Below are positions 1 through 11,065 of a stretch of DNA of 64,000 nt, piece after piece. The position numbers and the translations under genes were made by a program. The stretch's first letter is position 1; every line of letters starts with the position of its first letter. Source of the stretch: Plumapathes pennacea (taxonomy: Eukaryota; Cnidaria; Anthozoa; Antipatharia; Myriopathidae); assembly GCA_964036295.1 (NCBI GenBank), contig OZ038466.1, forward strand, positions 19,892,597-19,956,596. Direction: 5' to 3'. The notes under the pieces are model-generated. The model searched no databases. It saw nothing but the letters and a program-made list of their open reading frames with translations, and was not told the DNA's origin.

Positions 1-2820
1 GACATATATAGATGAAACAGGAAGTAAGAATGAAGAGAAACACAGACAGAGAGAAATAGATGCCACAGGAAGTAGGAATGAAGAAAAAAGTCAGACAGAA
101 ATGGATGGAACAGGATATAAGAAGGAAGAAAGAAGACAGACAAACAGATGCAACAGGAAGTAGGAATGAAGAAAGAACTCAGATGGAAATAGATTCAACA
201 GGAAGTAGGAATGAAGAAAGAAGTCGGCAGAAATAGATCCAACATGAAGTAAGATGAAGAAATGTCAGAATTAGACGCAACAGGAAGTAAGATGAAAGAG
301 TCAGAAATAGATGGAACAGGAAGTAATAATAAAGAAAAAAGTCACACAGAAATAGAAGCAGTAGGAAGTTGGAAATGAAGAAAGAAGATGGACAAAAATA
401 GATGGAAAAGGAAGTAAGAATGAAGAAAGAAATCAGCAAATTAGATCCAACAGGAAGTAGGAAAAGATGACAGAAGACAGACAGAAAAAGGTGAAACAGG
501 AAGTAGGAAATGACAAAAAAATAGACAGACATATATAGATGAAACAGGAAGTAAGAATGAAGAGAAAACACAGACAGAGAGAAATAGATGCCCCATGAAG
601 TAGGAAATTAAGAAAGAAGATAGCCAGACAGAAATAGGTGGAACTGGAAATAGGAAATGAAAGAAAAAGAAGCTGATAGACAGATATAGATGAAACAGGA
701 AGTAAGAATAAAGAGAAAACACAGACAGACAGAAATAGATGCCACAGGAAGTAGGAAATTAAGAAAGAAGACAGACAGACAGAAATAGGTGGAACTGGAA
801 ATAGGAAATGAAAGAAAAAGAAGCTGATAGACAGATATAGATGAAACAGGAAGTGAGAATGTAGGGAGAAGACAGACAGGCAGAAATAGATGCAACAGGA
901 AGTAGGAAATAAAGAAAGAAGACAGACAGACAGAAATAGGTGGAACTGGAAATAGGAAATGAAAGAAAAAGAAGCTGATAGACAGATATAGATGAAACAG
1001 GAAGTGAGAATGTAGGGAGAAGACAGACAGGCAGAAATAGATGCAACAGGAAGTAGGAAATTAAGAAAGACAGACAGACAGAAATAAGTGGAACTGGAAG
1101 TAGGAAATGAAGAAAAGTGAAGATAGACAGATATAGATGAAACAGGAAGTGAGAATGTAGGGAGAAGACAGACAGACAGAAATAGATGCAACAGGAAGTA
1201 GGAAATAAAGAAAGAAGACAGACAGACAGAAATAGGTGGAACTGGAAGTAGGAAATGAAGAAAAGTGAAGATAGACAGATATAGATGAAACAGGAAGTAG
1301 GAAATGAAGAAAAGTGAAGATATAGATATAGATGAAACAGGAAGTGAGAATGTAGGGAGAAGACAGACAGACAGAAATAGATGCAACAGGAAGTAGGAAA
1401 TAAAGAAAGAAGACAGACAGACAGAAATAAGTGGAACTGGAAGTAGGAAATGAAGAAAAGTGAAGATAGACAGATATAGATGAAACAGGAAGTGAGAATG
1501 TAGGGAGAAGACAGACAGGCAGAAATAGATGCAACAGGAGGTAGGAAATTAAGAAAGAAGACAAACAGACAGAATTAGGTGGAACTGGAAATAGGAAATG
1601 AAGAAAAGTGAAGATAGACAGATATAGATGAAACAGGAAGTGAGAATGTAGGGAGAAGACAGACAGGCAGAAATAGATGCAACAAGAAGTAGGAAATAAA
1701 GAAAGAAGACAGACAGACAGAAATAGGTGGAACTGGAAGTAGGAAATGAAGAAAAGTGAAGATAGACAGATAAAGATGAAACAGGAAGTGAGAATGTAGG
1801 GAGAAGGCAGACAGGCAGAAATAGATGCAACAGGAAGTAGAATATTAAGAAAGAAGACAGACAGACAGAAATAAGTGGAACTGGAAGTAGGAAATGAAGA
1901 AAAGTGAAGATAGACAGATATAGATGAAACAGGAAGTGAGAATGTAGGGAGAAGACAGACAGACAGAAAGATGCAACAGGAAGTAGGAAATAAAGAAAGA
2001 AGACAGACAGACAGAAACAGGTGGAACTGGAAGTAGGAAATGAAGAAAAGTGAAGATAGACAGATATAGATGAAACAGGAAGTGAGAATGTAGGGAGAAG
2101 ACAGACAGACAGAAATAGATGCAACAGGAGGTAGGAAATTAAGAAAGAAGACAAACAGACAGAAATAGGTGGAACTGGAAGTAGGAAATGAAGAAAAGTG
2201 AAGATAGACAGATATAGATGAAACAGGAAGTGAGAATGTAGGGAGAAGACAGACAGGCAGAAATAGATGCAACAGGAAGTAGGAAATAAAGAAAGAAGAC
2301 AGACAGACAGAAATAGGTGGAACTGGAAGTAGGAAATGAAGAAAAGTGAAGATAGACAGATATAGATGAAACAGGAAGTGAGAATGTAGGGAGAAGACAG
2401 ACAGACAGAAATAGATGCAACAGGAAGTAGGAAATTAAGAAAGAAGACAGACAGAAATGGATGCCACAGGAAGTAGGAAATGAAGACAAACAAAAATAGG
2501 TGGAATAGAAGTAAGAATGAAGAGAAAAGAAGACAGACAGAAATATGCAACAAGAAATGAACAGAAAAGAAGCAGACAGACAGAAATAGATGGAACAGGA
2601 TGTGACAGTGAAAAAATGAGCAAACAGGAATAAGTAATAAAGGGAGAGAGAAAACAGACAGACAGAAAGAGGTGAAAGAGGACATGAAAGACATAAAGCA
2701 GATGGAAAGAAATGGATAGAACAGAAGTAAGAAGGAAAAAGACAGACAGAATGCAAAAAAAGATGGAACAGGAAGTGACAGAAAGGAATACTGGGAAAAG
2801 GGAAGAATTTGAGAGTCCAC
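1..2820. repeat. AG-rich minisatellite block
   Basis: The stretch is almost entirely degenerate tandem repeat. A short core (acaggaagtaggaaatgaag and variants) recurs about every 45-50 bp. From about 840 to 2440 a higher-order unit of about 145-151 bp is visible, for example the phrase gaagtgagaatgtagggaga at about 850, 1000, 1145 and onward. Units also carry (AGAC)n tracts. The left part (1-600) is more divergent. The other strand is pyrimidine-rich and lacks stops by chance, so it gives several overlapping spurious frames of up to about 420 codons rich in Phe, Leu and Ser. I see no gene in it. A run of 13 G at about 2906-2918 lies just past the block. Confidence 0.9.
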
Positions 2821-2966
2821 AGAGGAGGCAGGGTTTGGGGGAGGGGATGAAACCCAAAGAATGAAGAGAAGAACAAAAAGGAATGTATATGAAAAATGCG
2901 GGAGGGGGGGGGGGGGTGTGAGGAGAGGGATATGGGGATAGAGTAAAGTTGGGTAAACAGTCTTAC

Positions 2967-3894
2967 CGTCATGTCTTTATAAGGAAAACTCTTGCTCCAT
3001 GAAGCTTGAACCCAGCTCCTGCTCTAAATCTGGCTGCGTTTGTTCTCCTGGAAAAGAATACAAAGAAAACGTCAATTACATCGCATACAAAATGCTACTT
3101 ACAGTAGGACACAAAAAAAATTCAGAATTGGGGCAAATTATATTTCTCACCAACAGATCTTCAGAAGAAAAGCTGCCGGTAACTCTGCTCCAGCCATTTA
3201 TCTCCGCTTGTGCTCTGAAAAGAAAAAAAAGCTAGAATTAATTGTTGAATATTGCGCGAATAAAGTTTCACTCAGGAATGGTAAAGTTCTCCAATTTTTT
3301 TAGAAAACAATTCTTACCCGGCGGATCTTTTGCAGAAAAACTCTTGCATCTGCTTCTATCTCGCTCCAATTAATCTTCATTTGTGTTCTGAAAGGAAGAA
3401 AACCAGAATGAAACAGTACCGAATATGGCGCGAAAAAATATATAGATTGGCGCCAGTGAAGAATTTTAACTTTGAAGGAAAATTTCTCACCAGCAGATCC
3501 GGCTGCTGGAAGAATAATTAACTCTTGCTTCCACTTCGTCCCTTATCTCTGGAAGGAAGAAAAAACAACAATGAAATATAAAAATGGCGCGGATAAAATG
3601 ATTTGTACTCGTCATGATTTAGAGATTTTGGAAGGGTGAATTTTCACCAGCGGACAGTCTGAAGGCAAACTCTTCGTAATATTATTCTGGCACTCGGCTC
3701 CAATATATCGTCCTGTGTGCTATGAAAGAAAGAAAACTGATTGAAACATCGAAAACCGCGCGAATTGTGCAGCTTTGCACTGCTCGTCGAGAAAGTTCAG
3801 GTTCGGGAGGAAATGTTCTCACCAAGCCAATCTTCAGGAGGAACGGTCTTGGCAGCAGAAGCAATACTTCGGAACCTTTATCTCCTTCTGTGCC
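2967..3894 (-). other. Array of six duplicated exon-like units (minus strand)
   Basis: Read on the minus strand, six short segments each have a pyrimidine tract plus AG on the left and GTGAGA/GTAAGA-type donors on the right. In transcript order they are 3823-3894 (72 bp), 3648-3719 (72), 3491-3548 (58), 3318-3387 (70), 3151-3214 (64) and 2967-3047 (81). The segments resemble each other: starts like GGCACAGAAGGAGATAAA, AGCACAAGCGGAGATAAA and AACACAAATGAAGATTAA, and inner GCAAGAGTTTT blocks. Donors recur every 160-185 bp, so exon and intron were duplicated together. Coding is doubtful. The first two are open in phase 0, but a stop (TGA or TAA) arises at later joins in the models I tried. They may be non-coding RNA exons, 5' UTR exons or mutually exclusive exons of a gene lying to the left. 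I do not recognise a product. Confidence 0.5.
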
Positions 3895-4287
3895 CTGCAA
3901 AGGATAAGACCAGGATTTTTTTTTTCAGTCAAGATTCGAACATTGAACATGTGGACGCAGCGACTCGCGACCTGAAAGGAAATTGAACTACAAATCAGTT
4001 TGAACTTCTTTTCCTAATTCGTCGATGGCCGAAACAGCTGTATTAAGTTTTAGCCTTTTTCTGGCGACAAACTCAGGAAAAAGAACAAATAAAAGCAAAT
4101 CCCCTTGTTTCAAAGTTTTGCTGTTCGGAACATTAACACGTGCTTGTCGCCAAATTAACTTGCAAATTTTCCTGCGAGTACTAGAACTTTAAACTTGCAT
4201 AACCCTGAGTGAAAGCTGAATGATAATATTTCCCGATTTTCAGACGAAATGTTGAAAAAGTACGGCGAAAATCTCGGTATATCCTAC

Positions 4288-4440
4288 CTTGACAAAAGCT
4301 AATCTGCGACTGAATGAATTAGATCAAATGCGCGCATATTCCTTCGCGCCGCGGCCGTGATCTGGCTTGTTCATTGGCGGAAATTTCGCGCTTTTGCTGT
4401 TTGAAAGTTACATGACCCAGTGCGAGGCGCGAAAATAGTA
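4288..4440 (-). other. Possible first exon and promoter of the duplicated-exon transcript
   Basis: On the minus strand a good donor (GTAGGAT) follows base 4288. Upstream of it lies a CpG-rich stretch (gcgccgcggccgtg at about 4347) unlike the AT-rich surroundings, as expected for a transcription start. It sits about 400 bp upstream of the six-unit exon array and on the same strand. The 5' limit is a guess. No coding frame is claimed. Confidence 0.25.
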
Positions 4441-4444
4441 AACT

Positions 4445-6483
4445 ACGTCATTCTAGACTGTAGGGAGAAAACGAAGATCGATCAGGTCCACAAGAATCGA
4501 GAGAAAAACACATTTTCGTGGGCACATGGGAAAGATCAAGCCATCATAGGGAGGAGTAAAATTATCTTTATTCGCAAAAAAAATTGTTAACCATTTTAAT
4601 CAGGCATTAGCAACATAAGTAATGCTGGGTTAAATTAAATTGCTCTGAAGTTGAATGTCCTATTGAAACTTCTTCTTGGAAGGTTGGGGGAATTTGTATT
4701 GTATAAGCTCATGAGTGGAAGGTCAAAATGACATGTACTGATCAACGAGACATGAAAGATTCAAATATCATTAATTTTTTTAATATGTTTTGTGGTTAAA
4801 TGCCCCCCATAAATTTTAGGTGGAGCGTGTCATCTGGATCTGAAAACCCTTATCATATTTTGAACCAAAACACATCCATATTTACCTTATTTCAGAACCT
4901 GTATTCCATAGCAAAATTTTCACACCTTCCAGACCCAAAAAATCTGAAAAATCTGCTTACTAATTTAGACCAAATAACAAAATAAACAAGTTAACTACCA
5001 ATCTCCAGAGCAAAGAAACAAAACAAACACTTATTGCAGGCTACAATGCTTGAAAATGACACACTTAGGGCAGCACATGTGCCGTATCTATATCCCTTGT
5101 ATTATGGGAGTACGCCCTTCCCCAGGGAAATATTGGTCATGTCCACTTCACAACATGAAAGGAGAGTATAACAATGTACAAATCTTGATAAAATAAGAAA
5201 GAGGGTCATGGGATGAGAAATGTGCAGCACATCTTAACCCAAAATAGAGAGAAGGTACCTTTTGGATCACTTTATTTCTACCTTCTGTGATATAGTTTAT
5301 AATAACTATATAATAATACCTTTTAGTTTATATGTGTTAAAGTTTACATAGCTGATAAATTTCATCTTAATAATGTACATTTTAAACTTTTGTTACAACA
5401 TATTATGTTCTCTCTCAAAGAATGCTCTGCTTTAGTCATGAAGTTAAGGTTCCCTTAGAATGCCAAAGACCGATTTGACTCAACTGAGAAAACTTCAAAT
5501 GGAATCTGAAGGTGTGACCACCTTAAATGGAAGCTCTAAACCAGTACATTCTAATAGTGTTCACTTCACAGCTTAGGTGGGATTATTGACAACAGAGATC
5601 AATATTAGGCAATATCAGATTGGTACTCATCAATGGTTTTTTTCTTGGTCCATGTTTGGTATATTTTTCTTTATATATATATATACTGTATGGGAGAGAT
5701 TATAGCTGTAAGATAGAGTAAGTATCCAAACGAAAACCATACTGGCTTTCATACACAATTCCTGCATTTCAAGTTTGTTTTATTCCTTATCCACATTAAC
5801 TGTAAGTAACATAACACACTGACATCAGGCTACCACTACAGTAAATGATGTCAATATTACTGTGTAGTAAAATACTGTACATCATTGTGCTGGACCCTTG
5901 TCAAAAAAACCTGCTAGGAGAGCCTCCAAGTATTAAACATTCAGTCAACTTTCTTTGGTCATGAATCAGGGCTGCCCCACATGTGCAGTTTGGTTAACTA
6001 CCAACTTTCTCAGATAGTAGTACTTAGGGAAGATTGAATGAAGGAGGTTCTGCTCGCAGGGTATGTCAAGATTAAATCTCCCATAATGTACATAAAACAG
6101 CTGAAAGAGACACAATTATGCAGAAAATAGAAAGCAATGATGTTTTGGTTGCTTTCTTCATGTATGCTTGATTCAACAAAAGCTGTTCACAATGCTGTAT
6201 CTTTGTAGACAGGTAAATGATTTGTAAATTATTAATTTTGCAGGATTGTGTGATTTGATGCATTATCTTGTTGTGGAATGAAGTCAGCTGTAACCCTGTA
6301 TAAAATTTTCTGCTTCAATCTGTTATGGGTAAAATAAAGTTCATTGATTGTACATATATTTAAATAGTTTTGTTAGGTGCAATGAGAGTAGGCTGACTCC
6401 ACCAGGACTACCGGGTTCTTTTGCAAAAGTTACACTTACAGTACAGTTCTCCATTGTTGTCATAAAATCAAAAGAATGTTTGT

Positions 6484-6542
<59 letters not shown>

Positions 6543-6750
6543 TTCATTCATTTGTTTATTTTTCTTTGCCTGATTAATTAAACAAAAAATCAAGAAGGTA
6601 GGGACACCACAACACTTATTATTACTAACTACTGTGCAACGTGTTGCATGCAGAAAGTTAATGTTAGTTTATTTCTCTGCATATACAAACTTTATGATAT
6701 CCCTGGCTACGCTTGTACCTGTCAAGGGAAATATTTGAATCAATAAAAGC
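4445..6750. other. Intergenic stretch, no gene recognised
   Basis: AT-rich sequence with scattered short frames and no family resemblance. I found no convincing exon with matched splice signals and conserved protein. It contains a TA run near 5675 and the TTTA microsatellite listed separately. Confidence 0.5.
6478..6560. repeat. (TTTA)n microsatellite
   Basis: About 17 near-perfect tetranucleotide copies (ttta), degrading to ttca/tttg on the right. Its open frame (a Leu-Phe-Ile-Tyr run) is a repeat artefact. Confidence 0.95.
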
Positions 6751-6756
6751 GCTTAC

Positions 6757-6968
6757 CTCTTGCCGATGGCCTTAGCAATTAAATAAGATGACCAGAAGCG
6801 TCCCGAGAAATGTCCACACGTCTTGTAATTGCGCTCCAAACTGATTTCTGCATGCATGATCTCAGTCGGTGTTATGCCAGGAACACCTGTATCGAGCAGC
6901 ACTTCACAGACCTCACACTCGGACAGTCTGAAATCCTTTCCTATTGTCGCTAGTTGTTATTTAGCAGC
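6757..6968 (-). CDS. Candidate exon of an unrecognised gene divergent to ALG14
   Basis: On the minus strand a reading frame runs open from about 6968 to a GTAAGC donor just after 6757. It includes the segment TEIMHAEISLERNYKTCG, whose ATG (6855-6857) would leave a two-base codon remainder at the donor. The composition looks protein-like (Cys-rich start, charged middle), but I know no family for it and found no convincing partner exon to the left. It faces away from ALG14, so it could be the first exon of a head-to-head neighbour. It could equally be a chance frame. Confidence 0.2.
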
Positions 6969-7298
6969 TTTGCTGAGATATTATTTACGGTATTCCAGCA
7001 GCGATTATGTTAATTGGAACGGTCGTCACATTCAATGAGCGCGCTAAGCAATCCCTCAAAAGGAGAACACCGAGGTTTCGCCGCGCTTAAGTAGGTAAGG
7101 TATAGGATTTAGGAATAGGTTAGGGTAAGGATTAGTTACCTAGTTAACCTATTACAAGGCGAAACCTCAGTGACCTTCTTTCACGCGCGCTCTCCGTCAC
7201 GGTTTCAGTTCATCGATGGATACTTCATGTATGTGCCAATTTTAGAATATTCCGCTGAGTGATATGTATGGCTGGCTCATTTCTGGTCTCGGCGCAAA

Positions 7299-9605
7299 AT
7301 GGCGGCGTGTTCGGTTCTTTGTGGCGTTTCTGTGTTTGTGTTTATTTTAGTTCTAGCAGGTGTTCTTAGGGTTTATTGGGTGCTGGCAAAGAGGAATGGA
7401 ACTCGACCAAAGAGAAAAACGCCGATCAAGGTTATGGTTGTTGCAGGCTCGGGTATGGAACTGACTTAACTCTTGTGCGCGTCAATGCAGCTGTTTTGCT
7501 CACACCGATTTGATCAGCAAACCCCAAAAATTTGCAGTCTGATTAGCTTAAAGCAACGATATTTACGTATGGGAATGAGCCTACCAATGGGAATCAAGAA
7601 ATTGAAAACGAAGAAAATGGGAATAAGAAAAAAGTCGGCAAAATGAAGTGTACAATGTTTAATTCTGATGACATACTTTATACATTTCAGGCGGCCACAC
7701 ATCAGAGATCCTCAGGCTCGTGTCTCCTCTGTCTGTACAGTACAAACCTCGTGTGTACATTATAGCAGATACTGATAAAATGAGTCAAGACAAGATAACA
7801 CATTTGGAAAGAGAAAGGTCCAGCAGAGAAGGCTCAGATGTATGAGTGAATTCTCACTTTGAATCGATGGGCTGAGCATAGGACATGTGCAAGTAGAAAC
7901 AAAATCAAACTCAGTAGAGAGATTCACTTCACAGCCACTTGTTTAGGCTGCATTCGATTGGGTCTAGATTCCAGAATAAGAATAGCCAAAATGACTCAAA
8001 GTGTTGCTTGTTCCGGGAGGAATTTTATTCAAAATTGTTTTGAAAACATTTGTGCTGGCATTTTGAACAGCTCCTGATACAGCTTTACCCAGAGTCAACT
8101 CCAAACCAAACAATTTTAATAATCAGCATCGCTATCCCTATTCCAGGATAGACCCAATCGAATGTGCCCTATGGGAGGTAAAACGCTTCCCCCGCCCCCC
8201 ACCCCCCTCCCTTTTCCTATGAACAATGGCAGTATTTACTGTTGGGCATGAATGTAAATGTGGGTAAAAATAGACCTTAGTTTGTTCCAGTCTTTTCAGA
8301 TGTCATGCAGTTAGTACAATATTATTATTTGTCAGACATACTGTAATTCAACAAAATCATCCAACTTTGATTCACTCAGTAGAATAGAACAAGCAAAGAT
8401 GTGCATAGCATAATCATGATAATATATTTATACCTGATAGTACCAGCTCCTTGAATTATCTGCATGAAAGCTCCCTGTTTCAGTATGAAGTCAGTGGTGA
8501 AAGGATTTTTGTGTTTTTATAGTTCCGGGTTATACAGATTCCTCGCAGTAGAGAGGTGAGGCAATCCTGGGTGACAACTGTGTTGACAACAGCAAGAGCA
8601 ACTCTCCTTTCTATTCCATTGGTGTTCAGAGAGAAACCAGATTTGGTAAGTAATACATCCAACATTACATTACTGATATTAGTATGTGATTAGAATTATA
8701 TTTAAAATTTTATCTGTGAGTGTATATTTAAAATTTTGTCTGTGAGGTAAACATTAGTTTACTGTAGTTTGTAGGTCCATATCAGCTACCATCTGAGCAA
8801 AGTATCAAAAGCCAAGTTCTCCTTACAATATGATATATTTCTGGTGAGAAACTGAAAGAGAAAATCAAAGTTGATCACTCTTGAGAGTGAAGGGGTTAAC
8901 CTCCATTACCAAATAAATAATGTATGTATGAATGTAACAGGATTATTAATTTTACACATGTTCTGTGAAATTCTTAGTTATAATTTTAGAGCTTTTTCTG
9001 TTTTTGTCATGCTTTCTTTGTGTGTGAGTCCAACATTAACTACATGAGCCCTCTTCCAAAACAATACTAGGTGTTGACTAATGGACCAGGAACTTGTGTA
9101 CCAATCTGTTTGGCAGCTTTTACCATGAAGGTAGGTACATCTAGATTTCTTGCTCTGACCCCCACCTCACCCTTCTCACTCACACACAGAGGTAAATCAT
9201 CTTCCCCCCTTCCACCTCTCACACTGCTATTTCTTCACCTTCAAGGCTAATAAACTGCATTAAGGCTTTTTGTATTTTTTCATTTCATTTCTTTATTATT
9301 TTTTGTCCCTTCCCCTCTACCTTGGTTTTCTTACAACCAAGCTTTCTTGCTTTCCTCTCTAGTGTTTGTCAGTGTCTATAAAAATATTATGTCTGGCTCA
9401 GCTGGTTTTAGGTTTGATTTCTTTTTTCACACAGGTTCTTGGCTACAACGATGCTGTCATCGTTTATGTGGAAAGTATCTGCCGTGTGAAAACATTATCC
9501 CTTTCTGGAAAGATTCTCTACTCATTTGCGGACCACTTTTTTGTTCAGTGGAAGAAACTCACAGATAGATATTCACGAGCAGTTTACCTTGGAAGATTAG
9601 TATGA
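7299..9605 (+). CDS. ALG14: ALG14, UDP-GlcNAc transferase membrane subunit
   Basis: Complete gene. Exons are 7299-7452, 7691-7839, 8523-8645, 9071-9130 and 9435-9605, all with AG/GT borders and matching phases: 219 codons including TGA, 218 aa (human is about 216). ALG14 anchors the soluble catalytic partner ALG13 at the cytosolic face of the ER. Together they add the second GlcNAc to dolichol-PP-GlcNAc in N-glycan precursor synthesis. Visible are one N-terminal membrane helix (about residues 5-29), a basic stretch (KRNGTRPKRK) and the family signature AGSGGHTSEILRL (49-61). Further on are IADTDKMS, IPRSREVRQSW, the glycine-rich NGPGTCVP (146-153), VIVYVESICRV and the C-terminal VYLGRLV. The ATG lies in aaaATGGCGGCG, a good Kozak context. 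Closest alternative would be another ALG13/14-type GT28 protein, but the end-to-end match makes this unlikely. Confidence 0.95.
8777..8900. mobile_element. MITE family C fragment in ALG14 intron 3
   Basis: Right two thirds of the element: atcaaaagccaagttctcct, gagaaaatcaaagttgatca, ending cttgagagtgaaggggttaa. The left end is missing. Confidence 0.7.
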
Positions 9606-10538
9606 CAAATACAATGATTTGTCTTTAGAAGATAAATCCAATATTTTAAAACACTGGGTAACTCTCCTTGGCTAAGGAGTTGCATTAGTTCATGCTGACA
9701 TCTTCATGTGCACTTCAGAAGTTATCAGAACCTGAACACACTTTATGAATGGCTGGGAAAGTGTGAGGCACATCTTGAGCAAACTGCCAGAGATGAAGAA
9801 TATGAAAGAGAAACAACTAGAACAGTAAGAACAAGAAGCAGAAGGAAAGGAAGGGAAAAAGAAGAAGAATTATTGTTGGAGCTCTTCCTCCTTATATTTC
9901 ACCATCTTGCTGCAATTAACGAAGTACCATAATGCAGGACATCTGGAAATATTAACCAGAAGGACCATGATTTTATATTCCTAGAACCAATGGAGTGGAG
10001 TTTGTAATGATGATGTGGAGTGAAAATTAGCACGTATACATAGTACATACAATTTGAGAGAGATATTTTATTATGTTGAATTATACAACATTAAAAAAAA
10101 AAGGCTTTTGTACAAAACAAGGGTTATTTATTTCTTGATATTTTAAAACTTTGGCAGCCTACAAATGCAGCCTGTTGTCCAGCACTGGGTTGGTGCCACA
10201 CTGGTATGACATTTTGTATTCTGAATATTTTTTAGTCCAGTCAACACCACTTTGTCTTAAACAGGCCAGTGCTAATAGGGTCAGGATTTGGAGCATTAGA
10301 AACATTTCACTTCATAAACTTTAGTGAAGTACCCCCTCCCCTGGGGGTTTGCTCTGATGAATGCTATCACTTCTCACTCGTTGCTCATGCATTTCTTCTT
10401 GCATTGGTTTGGAGAATCAGGCCTGAAGTTATATGTGTTACAAAATAGCTTTCTCTTCCCATACACCAACCCCCACCCCCTCCTCCCCTAGGTGACTTTG
10501 CTCTGATGAAAGTTGTCACTTCTTACCCATTGCTCACA
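9606..10538. other. ALG14 3' region and intergenic DNA
   Basis: Contains the likely ALG14 3' UTR. At 9720-9824 a purine-rich segment lies between a CAG and a GTAAGA and has a 74-codon acidic/basic frame (9708-9932). This could be a spliced 3' UTR exon, but there is no family match. No canonical AATAAA is obvious. Tracts of C at about 10450-10490 resemble those at 10910-10955. Confidence 0.4.
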
Positions 10539-10842
10539 TAGAGCCGTTTTCAGATGACTGTCGAAAACCAAAACCAAAGCAATCACACAGGCCAATCACA
10601 GAGACAGAGAAAACAGTTCAGCCAATTGGAAGCCAAAGTAATTTGCGTTTGGTTTTACTTTCCAATCAGCAGTGCGAGTACACGCCATCGCTTGCGTGAG
10701 AAGTGTTTGGTTTTGGTTTTGGTTTTGTTCTTGATTGGCTGAGCATGCTGACAAACTCGTGTGGACCAATCAGAAAGCGAAGCAAACGCAAAACCAAAGC
10801 AACCACGCACTTACTTTCGACAGTCATCCGAAAACCGCTCTA
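10539..10842. mobile_element. MITE family A, copy 1
   Basis: About 304 bp with terminal inverted repeats: left end tagagccgttttcagatgac, right end gtcatccgaaaaccgctcta, flanked by TA. The interior has A/C-rich and G/T-rich stretches (ccaaaaccaaagcaatcaca and its complement) and sub-terminal repeats. It has no coding capacity. The element lies between ALG14 and FAF1. The ends and TA flank suggest a Tc1/mariner-type non-autonomous element, but this is inference. Confidence 0.85.
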
Positions 10843-11065
10843 TTTCTTCTTGCATCCAGGCCAGAATTAGCTTTACTACAAAGAACCAACAGATGAATAT
10901 GTGTTATCCACTAACCCCCTTCCCCCTCCCCCTGGGTGTTAATCCCCCCCCCTCCTCCCCATCGGCGTTATTTGTTTGTAAGTTTCGTATCTTTACGTCA
11001 CTTCCGTTTAATGTTGTTTGCAGTTCACGCATGCGCAATAGTTAATCAAAAGTTTATTTCCCAAG

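Noticed and set aside
179-2972. Overlapping minus-strand frames up to 423 codons, Phe/Leu/Ser-rich and membrane-like
   Set aside because: They lie wholly in the AG-rich minisatellite, in all three frames, and follow the repeat period; low-complexity artefacts.
9708-9932. 74-codon frame with an Arg/Glu-rich middle downstream of ALG14
   Set aside because: Follows the ALG14 stop codon; it has no recognisable domain and purine-rich composition explains the residues. Possibly a 3' UTR exon, not claimed as a gene.
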